From Ryuthela nishihirai (taxonomy: Eukaryota > Arthropoda > Arachnida > Araneae > Heptathelidae), in contig JAWZYU010000019.1 of assembly GCA_038380435.1 (NCBI GenBank), positions 17,881,801-17,945,800 of the forward strand: DNA of 64,000 nt, written 5' to 3'. Made by a program: the position numbers and the translations under genes. A model generated the notes under the pieces. That model searched no databases and was not told where the DNA came from. It saw nothing but the letters and a program-made list of their open reading frames with translations. Position 1 is the first letter of the stretch; the number at the start of each line of letters is the position of its first letter. This document shows, in pieces, positions 21,142-32,290 of the stretch.

Positions 21142-21153
21142 TGGAGGAGCCAT
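21142..21153 (-). CDS. Possible first coding exon of the hnRNP gene
   Basis: The minus strand reads ATGGCTCCTCCA immediately followed by a perfect donor GTAAGTAAAC, giving MAPP in phase 0, which is the phase needed by the RRM1 exon at 6812. The ATG is preceded by an A-rich leader (ATAACAAATGG). No other start for RRM1 was seen closer. This is an inference from phase and splice signals only: a four-codon exon 14.3 kb away is weak evidence by itself. Confidence 0.35.
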
Positions 21154-21596
21154 TTGTTATAAAAGGTAAAAAATATATATAAACACTAAAGAACGAGAGT
21201 TCCTTATCTTCAACTTATCAATTTCAATGGCGGACGCCTCTTTCCATCATGGCTTATTTTTCGTTTCGTATTCGATGTAAAATTCATAAAAATATATTTC
21301 TTAATTCTTATAAATAATGGTGCTCACGTAGGTAGAAAGCTCGGTCAAGGGTTTGCGAAGATATCGAATGGTAGCAGTATCTACAGTAGCAGTATAGCTG
21401 CTCGAAAGTGAAGTTCATTTATTAATTTATTTCGAAATTTTTTTAAAAGTTTCGTTTCCACATTATTTTGATGCTATTAGTGAATTTTAATTCTGGAATC
21501 TATTGAGACAAGTGGCAAAACATACCATTCTAAATCTCGCTTGTTAATTAAACGTTAATAAACTTATTTTATTTTCTATTATTTATGTTTTATACA
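21154..21596 (-). promoter_or_regulatory. Presumed 5' leader and promoter of the hnRNP gene
   Basis: The region upstream of the candidate start contains an AATGGCGGAC box near 21229 (plus-strand reading), similar to the core seen in the tandem repeats to the left, and no recognisable transposon until SINE2 at 21597. A TATATATA stretch lies near 21174-21181. This is assigned by position only. Confidence 0.2.
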
Positions 21597-21785
21597 GCCG
21601 TCCCGTGGCCGAGTGGTTAGCACGCTTGGTTACTGATCAAAGGAACCTGGGTTCTGAGCCCCTGAGTAAGGCATGGATGTGTGTGTCGTTTTTCTGCTGA
21701 GGTCCTGCCATCTTCTCAGATCTTCTACTATGACATATAAACTGACAGGCTCCTGTCAGAATCAGCTACTTGAGGGGGTATTTTT
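21597..21785 (+). mobile_element. SINE2 copy
   Basis: A tRNA-like head GCCGTCCCGTGGCCGAGTGG, B-box region GGGTTCTGAGCCCC, body GTCGTTTTTCTGCTGAGGTC, and the end CTTGAGGGGGTATT. There is a small deletion before the end. Confidence 0.9.
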
Positions 21786-21810
21786 TATTATTTATATTTA
21801 TATTATTCAT

Positions 21811-22480
21811 TTATTTTATTTTTGAATTATATAGAAACCCTTGTTTTAATAGACAGTTGCCGTTGTTGTCTAGATGACATCTGTGGAGGAATTCTTGCAG
21901 TAGTGCAACATCAGGACGTAAGCGGGTTATTAAGGTTTCCATGTTTCTTGAGGTGTAAATATTGGTTGTCTTTACAGGAATCGAGTTAGATTTGATGACT
22001 ATTTCATAAAGCAGGAGATTTCCATTCCATCCTGAGATGTTTATATAATTTCTTGCGGCATAAACTGATGATATCCTCTGCACAAAGCTGATTCTGGATA
22101 TAAATTAGAAAAGATTGTTCCTTTATTTTTTTTCCAGGAAATCAGCTGACTCATTGATTTCTAGCTTCCGATGTCCAGGAACCCAAAGCAATGGACGAAG
22201 CTCGAAATTTTGCTTGCTGAAGAGAACTATGTAGATGAAGAATAGTTGTGTGTGATTTTGTCAAAATGTTAATGAGCACCGATTTCGAGTCCGATAAAAG
22301 GAGAAAACGATTATTTTCTTGAATAACAGAGGCGATGGCGATACCAGAGAGCGATAACGGAACTTCAACTGAGAATATTGATGTTCCTGTTGGTTCTTTT
22401 TCACAAATAAATATTGAGCTGGAAAGTCAGGCAATTCCATTTCCAGTTTGTTAATTAGATATCGAAGCATCCGATCCGAT
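21811..22480 (-). pseudogene. RNase H-bearing LINE (I/Jockey-type) 3' remnant
   Basis: The minus strand carries a broken ribonuclease H domain: LLLSDSKSVL (compare the D-S-x-S motif) around 22300, then after a frameshift LLWVPGHRKLEINESADFLE near 22150-22190, the typical WVPGH and E-x-AD motifs. Further on, in 22083-21811, METLITRLR and LLQEFLHRCHLDNNGNCL resemble the Cys/His-containing tail that follows RNase H in I and Jockey elements. The upstream endonuclease and RT are missing. It is a different lineage from the RTE-like LINEs nearby, which show no RNase H. Confidence 0.65.
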
Positions 22481-22597
22481 CCAAACAGACTCTGGCCATT
22501 TTTGTTTTAATTTAGAGTCGAAATATGATCTGATCATGATAACACTGGTCTGCATGAAAATCTTCCCTCGAAAAAAAATGGGTGTACTTTATAGATT

Positions 22598-22660
22598 TGA
22601 GGGTGCTGAATCCGACTCTGGCATTCAAGTGTTAATATCAGGCACTATTTTCGTGGGAGG
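22598..22660 (+). repeat. Isolated copy of the terminal motif of the 29.1-31.4 kb element
   Basis: GGGTGCTGAATCCGACTCTG matches the motif found in inverted orientation at both ends of the unknown element at 29135-31355. Here it stands alone, perhaps a solo end. Confidence 0.4.
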
Positions 22661-22710
22661 GCGTTTTTTGAGAAAATATTTTTTGTGAATATATATATTA
22701 GATATGATTT

Positions 22711-25700
22711 GGCCTGTAAATGGTAGCTAGGCGTAAACTGGAAGGAGAGCTGTGTACCAATCCCTAGTGATGATGCACAGAACCGGCCAGGTCTAGCACC
22801 TAATGTCCGACCCCGCCTTCTCGTGGTGCAGGCCGTTAGTACCTTTCAAAAGAGATACTCTCTTTTAGAAGGGAACGGAAGGGGAGGGCTGCCAGTTCAG
22901 TATGGCCTACTGATCTGGTCATCTATGGCCACTTTTTTCTTTTTTTTCAACCCTGCTGAGGAGTGGTCAACTTCACAGGGTCCTGGTGCTGACCATTTAT
23001 ACCTACTAGACTGGACTTGTTTATGGATTTGAGCTTGATTATGGATCCTGGACTTGCTGCACTGGTGGACCTCTGTTGAGGGAGAGTCTGCTGCTGTGCT
23101 TTCTGTTTACTTCTGGGTTGCCAGCTCTAAGTGAACAGAGACATGGGATACCTTATATCAGCTGGTGCATAATCCTAATCAGAGGCCATCGCAGGTACCT
23201 GAACTTTACTTAGATAGTTGGGCATCGTCAAGCCTAAACTGGAGTAATGTGTCTCAGGCAGGCCATATGGCTCTTGAAAAAGTCCACTTGAAAAGGTGGT
23301 GCCTAAGTTCCTACCAGCATCGGTGACTTCAGCCTTTAGCGCAGGAGGAACAGGTCTTTGCCCCATGCCTCCAATCAGGGGGCGGTTTGATATTGTTGGC
23401 CCTACCAATCTCAATAAACCTAATTTCTTTAAAAATCCTACTAATCATTTTCTCTCTGCAGGAACGTGGAACGTGAGGACATTACATAGAGATTATTTTC
23501 TTGATGTCCTCATGCAGGAATTCCAGCGCTATAACCTAGATATTCTAGGCTTGCAAGAGACCAGATGGACAGGTAAAAATAACTTTAAATTAAAAATAAC
23601 TTTAAATTAAAAATAACTTTAAATAACTTTAAATTAAAAATAATATTAAATTACTTTAAATAAAAAACTAAAAAATAACTTTAAATTAAAAATAACTTTA
23701 AATTAAAAATAACTTTAAAAAAAAAAAAAACTTTAACTTAAAAATAACTTTAAATTTCTCTTTACAGGGAGGGAGGATGGAAAGCATCACCAAGGCGTGG
23801 GTCTGCTGACATGCTAGTGATGCTCTTCTAGGATATGAGTGCATTAATGAAAGGTTTCTTACAGCAAAATTTCAGACAAGCATTAAAGACTTGAATGTTA
23901 TCTGCTGTTATGCCCCCATTGAGGATTCTGATGAGGATGAGAAGGATAGGTTTTACGGACAACTTCAGGATATTTTGAATTCTGTCAAGAAAGGAGATAT
24001 TACCCTTGTTCTTGGTGACTTCAATGCCACAGTTGGTACCGACTCTGACCTTTGGGGAGGAGTAATAGGCCCTTTTGGTATTGGTAGCTGCAATGGCAAT
24101 GGACAACGTCTCCTACAGGTAAGTAAACTCAATGGTTTCAGAATAACTAACACATATTACAAACACCGCGACATACATAAATACACATGGGTTTCACCTG
24201 ATGGGCTGCATACGAATATGATTGATTATATATTAATTAACAGCAAATGGGGTAGTTCTGTTAGAAATACCAGGGCATATAGGGGAGCTGAAATTGGATC
24301 TGACCATTGCCTTGTTAAAAGTGTCTTGCAACTTAAACTTAAAAAGTGTTGTGCTAGGGTTAAAAAATTTACCTTTAATACTGAAGCTCTGAAAGACCGA
24401 GTTATAGCTAAAGCTTACCATGATAGGTTACTTAGTCATTATGAGGTCATGGTTTGCTTAATACTGAAGTTGAGGAAGAATGGGGCCATAATACTAACAG
24501 TACTCTTTTAGGAGTGATAACTTTTTATTTACGTGATAAGGCACTTGAGCTTATTTCAGAAAGAAGGAACTGCAGGAATGTCCTTAATCAGTACTTTACT
24601 AGTCCTAATAGAAAAGATTACAGAGAGCTTAATAAACGTGTAAAGGATCAGTTAACTGTTGATAAGAATCTTTGATTTGATGGCGTGGCTGACAAAGCTG
24701 AGGAAGCAGTTAGGCAGCACAACAGCAGAGAGCTGTACCAGATAGTTAATGTTTTATGTGGTAGAAAACGGACAGGCATACAGGGATTGAAGGATAAACA
24801 AGGTAAGGTTATAGAAGGTGAGGATTCTGTCGTGGCTAGGTGGGCTGAGCATTTCAGTGATGTTCTAAACAATGTGGTTAATTCTACTCCCATTGTTTGC
24901 AATGATGATAGATGCATTCTTGGCTTTAATGTTGGCCCTATAACACAATATGAAGTTAGTTTGGCTATTTCTAAACTTAAACTTCATAAATCCCCAGGGG
25001 TGGATGAAATTACTATGGAAATGCTTAGAGCTGGGAATGTTTCGGTTACCATTTGGATGACTGAAATTTTGAATAACTTTTATGATAGTTAAGTTCCTAA
25101 AGATTTCCTAAAGATTTTACCAGAGCTATTATTATCCCTATTTTCAAAAAAGATGATCGCAGTTCTTGTGATAACTATAGGGGTATCAGCCTACTCTCTG
25201 TTCCAGGTAAAGTTCTTTCCATGATTGTGCTTAATGGAATTAAGAATCTGGTTGACAGTCAATTGCGTGATGAGCAATGTGGATTCAGAAGTGGTAGGGG
25301 ATGTGTGGATTGACAAGTTAGTTAACATAATGAAAGCTCTCTATAATAACACTGAGTCATGTGTGAGAGTAGGTAAGTCTTGTAGCAATTGGTTTAGCAT
25401 TACTTCTGGTGTTCGACAAGAGTGCATTTTGTCTCCTTTTCTCTTTAGTTTGGTTGTTGATTATGTTATGCGAAATTCACTTCAAGGGAAAGCCTTAAAT
25501 GGGCTGGAGATACGAAAATTTCTGATTTAGATTATGCTGATGATTTAGCCCTTTTGGCAAATGATGTTGATGAGACGAACTCTTTCATTCGAGCTGTTGA
25601 TGAGACTGGTAGTACAGTAGGTTTGGTTATAAACAGAGAGAAAACTAAAGTGATGAAAATTGGTCAGGCAGGCTGTGATTCAGTTAATCTGAATGGTTGC

Positions 25701-26340
25701 AGTCTTGAGCAGGTGTCACAGTTTAATTATCTTGGGAGCTATGTAACAGATAATGGTGATGTGCGGCATGAGATTAACAGACGAATAGGGATTGCTGCCG
25801 GGACCTTGAAGAATCTATGGAGAGTGTGGAGAAATAGGCGTATACACCTAAAGACTAAAATTAGACTGTATAATAATTTGGTTCTTTCTAGGGTTAGTTA
25901 CGGTAGTGAAACTTGGAAACTTTGTAAACAAGATAACAGGAAACTAGATGCTTTTGATTCCAGATGCTTACGCAGTATCTTGGGCATTAGGTGGTTCAAC
26001 TTTGTAACTAATGATGAGGTTAGGCAAAGGAGTTTGCACCTCCTTTAAGCAGCAAATTGTGCAGAGAGAAACTCCGTTGGTTTGGCCATGTTGCCCGTAT
26101 GAATAATTATAGATTGGCGAATAGGGTTATGGACAGTGTGCCTAAAGGCCTCAGAAAAAAGAGGAGACCTAGGATGCGGTGGGCAGACAATGTCAAACAG
26201 GACCTTGTTAGAATTGGGGTGCAGTGGCCAAATGAAGTAGATGTAGCTCAGGATAGACTTGCTTGGAGAACTAAATTGCTTGGTCTGGTTGGACCTCCGT
26301 AGCCCATGGCTACTTGAGGATGATAATGATGATGATGATT
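22711..26340 (+). mobile_element. RTE-like LINE, full span but degenerate (copy C)
   Basis: It runs from the family 5' end (GGCCTGTAAATGGTAGCTAG) to the GAT microsatellite tail. Recognisable in order are the 5' UTR, endonuclease start at 23326 (TSAFSAGGTGLCPMPPIRGR), WNVRTLH, LQETRW, then a 190-bp AT-rich expansion, the GDFNATVG and GSDH motifs (23891-24511), linker (24685-25092), RT with GVRQECILSPF (25225-25530), DYADDLALL at about 25531, and the C-terminal domain to LLGLVGPP at 26302. At 25310 a deletion of roughly 150 bp removes RT motif A. At least five frame breaks are present. It is dead. Confidence 0.9.
23571..23757 (+). repeat. AT-rich tandem expansion within the LINE endonuclease
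   Basis: About ten irregular copies of a unit near TTAAAAATAACTTTAAA. In the intact LINE the same place reads CTTAAAAATAATTTTAAA once (codons for LKNNFK), so the array grew from element sequence. Confidence 0.9.
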
Positions 26341-26344
26341 AATA

Positions 26345-27229
26345 TTTGCACATTTTTCCAAATATAAGGAAAAGCATTTTTATTTAAATACTAAGAAAAA
26401 AACACACGTTTACTATAGTACAATACAGTACGAAAAGTGTACAAGCAATACAAATTTGAATTCAAACTTTAATGTAGAACTGTAAACATAAAATCTGAGT
26501 CCATTGTATGAGAAAAGTATATATTTTTTCTTAAAAATTAACACTTCACCAATATAACTTAGAAGTTTGCTAAGTAAGAAATTAAAAATTTTAAGTGCTA
26601 AATATAAAATATATTTATGTATTTTATGTTAATATAAAATATATTATGTGTTTATATATATATATATTTGCATACGGTATTATTCTTAGAGTAATTTCTA
26701 AATAATTTTTTCCGGGGATATTGAGCCATTTTTTGTGACTAAAATACTTCAAGGAACGCTGTCTGATATTTTATTAAATAACATTTTTGCAGAATGTAAA
26801 AGGGCGCAAACATACTTTTTAAATTAAGTTGACTCATGTCTTATTAAAAAAAAACATTTTCATAGAATATAAAAGAGAGCAAAGTACTTTCCAAATTGTA
26901 AAAATTAGAAGTTTGCGGCTGGGTCGTTAAAAGCAACATAACAGGATTTAAAAACGATCAGTTACACTCATGTGCACAAAAATTGCAAAAATCCATAAAT
27001 GATGAATACAGTGACACCAAATGAATATCACACGTAGTAGCACAGGTCCTATGTAAATGATTCCAGTGACAATAGCATGACGTCACATGGAACCGAAATT
27101 ACAGGCAGTGTTGTCAGTCCTGACACTCCAATAAATGCCACCATAGCAGGTACGTAAGTGGAAGTGAAACAGTGAACATGTATTTCAGTTATGCTAATTC
27201 AACGAACATGAATGCGTTATCAGCAGCTA
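26345..27229. other. AT-rich non-coding sequence
   Basis: A short TA run lies at about 26650-26672. Nothing else was recognised. Confidence 0.4.
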
Positions 27230-27835
27230 GCCCGGTAAAAAGGGGCCGTATCGTGGGGATGCATGAAGCAGGTTGTTCCACCTGTCATATGGTCGCAATG
27301 AGCACTTTAACACGCTGTTTGGAGCAGTGGACGAGGAGAGGTACCGCTTGACATCGACATAGCTCAAGTCCCCACACCACTAGAAGAAGATCGCCTAATC
27401 TGCCGACAAGCAACCTCCAACGCCTGTGTAACATCTACAGCAATCCATCGCAAGTGACACTTGCGATGCCATTTGATGGTCCGCGATGACACCAGTGTCC
27501 ATGCGAACCATCCAATGACTTTTAAATGAAACTGAATTACAGGCACAGCATTCCTGCGCAGGTTTCCCCTGATTGCTAATCATCACCAGGCACGTCGTCT
27601 TTGATGCATCGAGTGCGTTTCGTGGGAGGGGAAATGGCACCACATCACCTTCTTGGATGAGCCATGCTTCTGTTTGAGTGCAAATGACGGTGCATCTGAG
27701 TTTGGTGTCGCCACAACCTGTTCCAGGATACCCACACACCAGGCGTTCTAGTGTAGGGTGCTGCCACCCCAACCCCAGAACTATTGTAGAGAGGGTTGAC
27801 TTCAGGGAAATATGAACAAAGATGGAAAAGGGGAA
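27230..27835 (+). pseudogene. Tc1-like transposase remnant, N-terminal half
   Basis: Plus-strand fragments read KRGRIVGMHEAGCSTCHMV (helix-turn-helix region), RCLEQWTRRGTA, a long degenerate linker, and EWHHITFLDEPCF near 27625, which corresponds to the W-x-x-V-x-FSDES block holding the first catalytic Asp. The remaining catalytic domain is absent, and stops interrupt all frames. It differs from the Tc1-like families at 4130 and 11288. Ends were not identified. Confidence 0.6.
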
Positions 27836-28007
27836 AAATTCCGTTGTGATGATATCCCTCCTGTGTTTTAGTCATGTTTAAATTATTGGAAATCGCTATG
27901 AGAATCACACATATAAGTTATTTAACTTGACACACTTTATTTCAAAATTATTTCTGGCACCTCTCTGGTGGCCAGGTGGTGCGCTACAATCCCTCACCCC
28001 CTTAGAC

Positions 28008-28208
28008 TCTTGTGCACGTTAAAGAACACGCGGGATATCCTTGAAGGAAGTCTACTATATGTCTCCTAAGGCTGTGCAGTGGTTCCCCTTCCCCTGACCT
28101 TCTCTGAGCCCTCGGGGTTCTTGTGACCTTGCAAGCTGTTTAGATCGCTTTAGTTTGCTGTTTAGATCGTTTTGTGCAAAAAGTGCCGCTCAGAGATAAC
28201 CAACCAAA
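28008..28208 (+). mobile_element. SINE1 copy, 5' truncated
   Basis: It starts within GTGCACGTTAAAGAACACG and continues to GCCGCTCAGAGATAACCAACC, with a small internal duplication of GCTGTTTAGATCG near 28130-28165. The tRNA head is missing. Confidence 0.85.
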
Positions 28209-28693
28209 CTTTTACAAATGACAAATTCACACTTTTCAGTATTAAATGTTTCATGATAATTTAAGCCTCTTTAAAGTGTTTTGTGGAAATGAAACTTGGA
28301 TCCTTTTCAAATGAAGTAACAGGAGGACTATTAGAGCCAGAGCGGAATTGAGTAAAATGATATTCCTCCATTAAATAAAAAAATACTCTTAATTTTACTA
28401 AAAGAAAAAACTTTACATTTATCATGTCACTCTTGTAGTAGTCTGCCGTGAGTTTTTAAGAAATATTTTTCTTATTCAATATATGTAGACATTTTTTTTT
28501 TTGCGAAACTATCAGTGACAGCCTAAGAAAAGCTGAAAACACCATCCTTCCAAGAGAGATCAGAAGTACACTAAGAATCTACGAACTCTGTTAACAAAAT
28601 TTTCCTTAGATTTCCATGATTCAATTTGCTTTTGTGGAGACTAAGAATATTTCCTAATTTAAAATAAGGAAAAAATACTATACATATGGCCAT
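28209..28693. other. AT-rich non-coding sequence
   Basis: No gene or repeat recognised apart from a T-run near 28490. Confidence 0.4.
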
Positions 28694-28892
28694 ACATATG
28701 GCCGAGTGGTTAGCGCGCTTGGCTACTGATCTCAGGGACCTGGGTTCAATCCCCGGATAAGGCATGGATGTATGTGTCGTTTTTCTGCTGAGGTCCTGCC
28801 ATCCTCACAGACCTTCTACTCTGGCATACAAACTGACAGGCTCCTGTCAGACCTCTGTGGCAAGCTGCTGCTTGAGGGGGTATTTATTTATT
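28694..28892 (+). mobile_element. SINE2 copy
   Basis: Head GGCCGAGTGGTTAGCGCGCT, B-box GGGTTCAATCCCC, body and CTTGAGGGGGTATTTA end are all present. CATACATATGGCC is repeated at the left junction. Confidence 0.9.
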
Positions 28893-29134
28893 TTTTTTAA
28901 TAATGCATAAAATTTATTTTATGATTATCTACTGCGTTTTGATTATCCTTATTATTACTAATAAAATGAATCTATAAAAATCAGATAGCTTCACTTACCT
29001 CATTTTACTTCGTTTTCTGACTTCATTTTCAATAGAAGTCCAATAAGATTTTCACTAATGTTTATATCGCTTGATTACACTAGACAACAAATTGAAACTT
29101 TTTTTAAACATTGGTTAAAGCGGATGTTTTAACT

Positions 29135-31355
29135 AATTTTGGGGTGCTGAATTCAAATATGGCTGTGAAAAATCTGCAGAATGTATAGAATTTTTTTAAA
29201 TTATGGATTGATGTATTTCAAATATCAATGAATATGCATATTTGGGAAATGAAAATAAATGTGACTATTTTATTAAATTGCAACTTAAAACTCATTAAAT
29301 AATTACATGACTACAGTAAAAAAATTAGAAATATCATAATTATAGACCACTGAATATAAAGTAACAAATGAAATAATATTAAAACATGGAAAAATAAAGA
29401 AAACATGGGTAAGGATCTTTATACTTACAAGTTCATTTTTGTCTTTTATGTGATTATCTTCCTTCTCCAAGAACCAGCAGTAGTCACCCATCATTGCTGG
29501 ATTCTCTACCTTGGTATCTCTCCTCCATGGTTCGGATATCCTGGCGAAATCTTTCCCTTTGCTCATCACTGACAGCTCCTAAGTTCTTGGGAAAGGAGTT
29601 GAGATGCGAGTGCAAGAATTGGATCTTCAAAGACAATCGGCAGCCAAGATTTTCATAGCTTTTGACCAGATCTTGAATCATCAAATGGTAGTTTTCCTCT
29701 TTGTGATTCCACAGAAAACTCTAGACCACAGACGTGAAGGATTTCCATGCAGTGCACTCCTTTATATTCAGTTTTTCTTCGAAGACAATATCATTCAGTA
29801 GCTTCCTGATCTGAAGACCAACAAAGATCCCTTCTTTGAGTTTGACATCACTTAGTTTTGGAAATTTTTCCTTCAAGTGCAAAAACTCTTTACCAGTTTT
29901 GACCATAGCCTTTACAAAGTTTTTCATGAGCTCCAGTTTGATGTGTAGTGGTGGGAGCAGAATATCAGAGGAGTCAACTAGAAACTTATACTTCACATTA
30001 TTCTTTCCAGGAATCAAAATATCTCTTTTGGGCCAGTCTTTTGTTTTGTAGTGTTCCTTTCTGCATTACTGTCCCACAAACACAGAAAACAGCAAAATTT
30101 TGTGAAGCCTCCTTGAAGCCCGAGCAAGAGAAATATAACTTTTAGGTCACCACATATTGTCCACTTAAACTGGTCATATTTTATAGCCGTGAGTATTTTT
30201 TCCATGCTTTTATAAGTTTCCTTCATTCCCATACCGTGTGTCACTGGAATGGCAGTTTTTTGGTTTCCTTTATGCAAAAGGACAACTTTTAAACTGAATT
30301 TTAACGAATCTATAAATAGATGCCAATCCTTGGTGTCGTATTTATTCCAATTTCTTCCATCATCCCTGAAATATCTGTGCAGAAACACAAACCATCTTGC
30401 ATCTCGTAATAAGCAGATAAAGCCAAATTTCTCTCTCTGAACAGAGAAACTCTAGTACCCTTGGCCAGAATATTACACTCTTGAAGTCTTGAACCTAAAA
30501 CCTCAGCTTGTTGTTTGGGAAGTCCTAGGTTTCGAACAAGATCATTTAGTTCATTTGCTGAATCAGATGAGACTCATCTAACTTTTTAGGGGTGTATGTA
30601 GGATCGGGATCTGTATGTGCCTCAAAGTCTTCCTCTGATGAATGGGAATCCATCTCCTCCCAGTTAGTTGGAGGTGTTGGTATAGGAATATCTTCTACAT
30701 GAGGAACTGGCCTTATGACTGAAAGCACATTTTGATATTGTATTTTGCTTTTGTTCTTTTTTGAAAAGCACGACACTTTAGTTAAACAAAAATAGAAATC
30801 ATGCAAATGATTAGTTGGCTAATTCCAAATCATTGGAACTGCAAAGAGCATGGATTTTATCTTACCTTTCTCAACTATTCACTAAAAGCAACAATGAACG
30901 AAATGCAGCACACATGTGGAGCCCATGTTTTGTCCTGATCTCCAACATGACATCCAAAATACAAGTTATAGGCAATATTTGTCAGAGAACGACCCTGGGA
31001 TTTTAAAATATAATTTCCACACACATAACAAAATTTATCTGGCACAATAACACATTTACGATGCTGACTTTGTGCCATTTCAATGCCAAAATTCACTCTT
31101 CAAGGTACAGCACATGTTCCTCCTATAATGAAAACAACAAATGGCGGTCTGAGGTTAGATTACTGTTACATGTTTTCTCCCACTTCCCAATCAGTGTTTC
31201 TAGCCACAAAAAGTAAAATATCCAGTATCCTCTCAGTTTCCTGGAAGTGTTAAGTATAGGAGAGTTCTAACACGAGTCAAAATTACCAATAACATAAAAA
31301 CGTGGCGTGCTAGCCATTTTTTAAGGCCAGATCTGAAATCAGCACCTGAAAAATA
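29135..31355 (-). mobile_element. Element encoding an uncharacterised repetitive protein, with imperfect terminal inverted repeats
   Basis: GGTGCTGAATTCAAATATGG at about 29144 is mirrored on the opposite strand at about 31350 by GGTGCTGATTTCAGATCTGG, both continuing with a similar AAAAA-rich run, so the coding remnant between them appears to be bounded by imperfect inverted repeats of about 30 bp. This suggests a DNA-transposon-like mobile unit. Exact ends and target duplication could not be fixed. The encoded protein is described separately. Confidence 0.45.
29400..31096 (-). pseudogene. Uncharacterised repetitive arthropod protein, frameshifted
   Basis: From right to left, five or more frames follow one protein: a start with KFCYVCGNYILKSQGRSLTN and GCHVGDQDKTWAPHVCC (a zinc-binding-like Cys pattern); IRPVPHVEDIPIP and an acidic region; ELNDLVRNLGLPKQQAEVLG; DWHLFIDSLKFSLKVVLLHK; ICGDLKVIFLLLGLQGG with FCCFLCLWDS; a helical stretch LPPLHIKLELMKNFVKAM; SFPKNLGAVSDEQRERFRQD and IRTMEERYQGR; and MMGDYCWFLEKE. 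From memory, proteins of this pattern occur in many copies in arthropod genomes without assigned function. I name no family. This copy is interrupted repeatedly and is a pseudogene, unless some breaks are introns (one GTAAG lies near 30868). Confidence 0.6.
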
Positions 31356-31954
31356 GTTAAAGGCAGTTATAAAATCCTTGTAAACCAGTGTTATTAAGGA
31401 TTACTTTAGGAACTTTACTTAAGAAACCATTTTAGGAAAAATAACAAAAATCCTCATTCTAAGAAATGTTGAAATGAAGTTTATTTTTATTCGTTTTCGC
31501 TACTTAAGGTTCTTTAAAGTACTTTTCAGAAGTGTTTCCTATTCATTCCAGTCCAAAGTACGAGAATTGGGGAAGAAATGCGAATTAGAAAGTGTTCTCC
31601 ATGAAGAACTGAGTTTGGAAATCCAAGCATTGCAGTGATTGCAAACTAAAGTTACCTGGAACACATCGTGGTCTCAGACTTCAGAGGCGAGTGCTAATAT
31701 TTGTCTATTCTCTATGTTGACTTTATTTTATCAGGGCATTCTATGTCATGTAAGTGTTTGTATAAAAGAAGCAACGGTTAAGATTTATTTTTCTTTTATA
31801 AACAGACGATTCTTCTTAAATAATGCTTTTATAATTATTTGGTCCCCTAAAATTCTCTGTGGTAGGAAAATTTACACCATGTAAATAAGCCAACCGAGGA
31901 CTATTGGTTTGAAACATGGATCACCCAAGACCAGGTGTGACCAGCATTTTCCTA
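31356..31954. other. Unassigned sequence
   Basis: No gene or repeat recognised. An 81-codon open frame at 31639-31884 has no supporting context. Confidence 0.4.
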
Positions 31955-32090
31955 CAGTGTAATGGATATTGATCCTTACACTATGATGGATATTGATCCT
32001 TATACTATGATGGATATTGATCCTTATACTATAATGGATATTGATCCTTATACTGTAATCGATATTGATCCTTATACTATGATGGAAATG
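31955..32090 (+). repeat. 24-bp minisatellite
   Basis: Between five and six units of ACTATGATGGATATTGATCC plus TTAT. The unit length is divisible by three, and one frame repeats YTMMDIDP without a stop, but that frame lacks an upstream start. It is followed by a TA dinucleotide run at about 32095-32112. Confidence 0.9.
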
Positions 32091-32204
32091 TGCTATATAT
32101 ATATATATTATGTTCAGTCAAGTGATAATTAATATTAAGTCCAGTGTTAATCCAGTGATAATTAAATCGGAACACTTGCTCAAGGGTGAAACGAATTAAA
32201 GTGC

Positions 32205-32290
32205 CACCTGCCTGACCAATTTTCATCACTTTAGTTTCTCTCTGTCACCAACACCTTACCAGTCTCATCAACAGCTCCAATGAAAGTAAT
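32205..32290 (-). mobile_element. Small RTE-like LINE fragment
   Basis: About 85 bp match the minus-strand LINE between the NREKTKVMKIGQAG and RAVDETG codons (compare 35120-35205), with a small deletion. No other part of the element adjoins it. Confidence 0.75.

Noticed and set aside
31955..32090. CRISPR-like array
   Set aside because: Units are directly contiguous with no spacers, and the genome is eukaryotic; it is a minisatellite.
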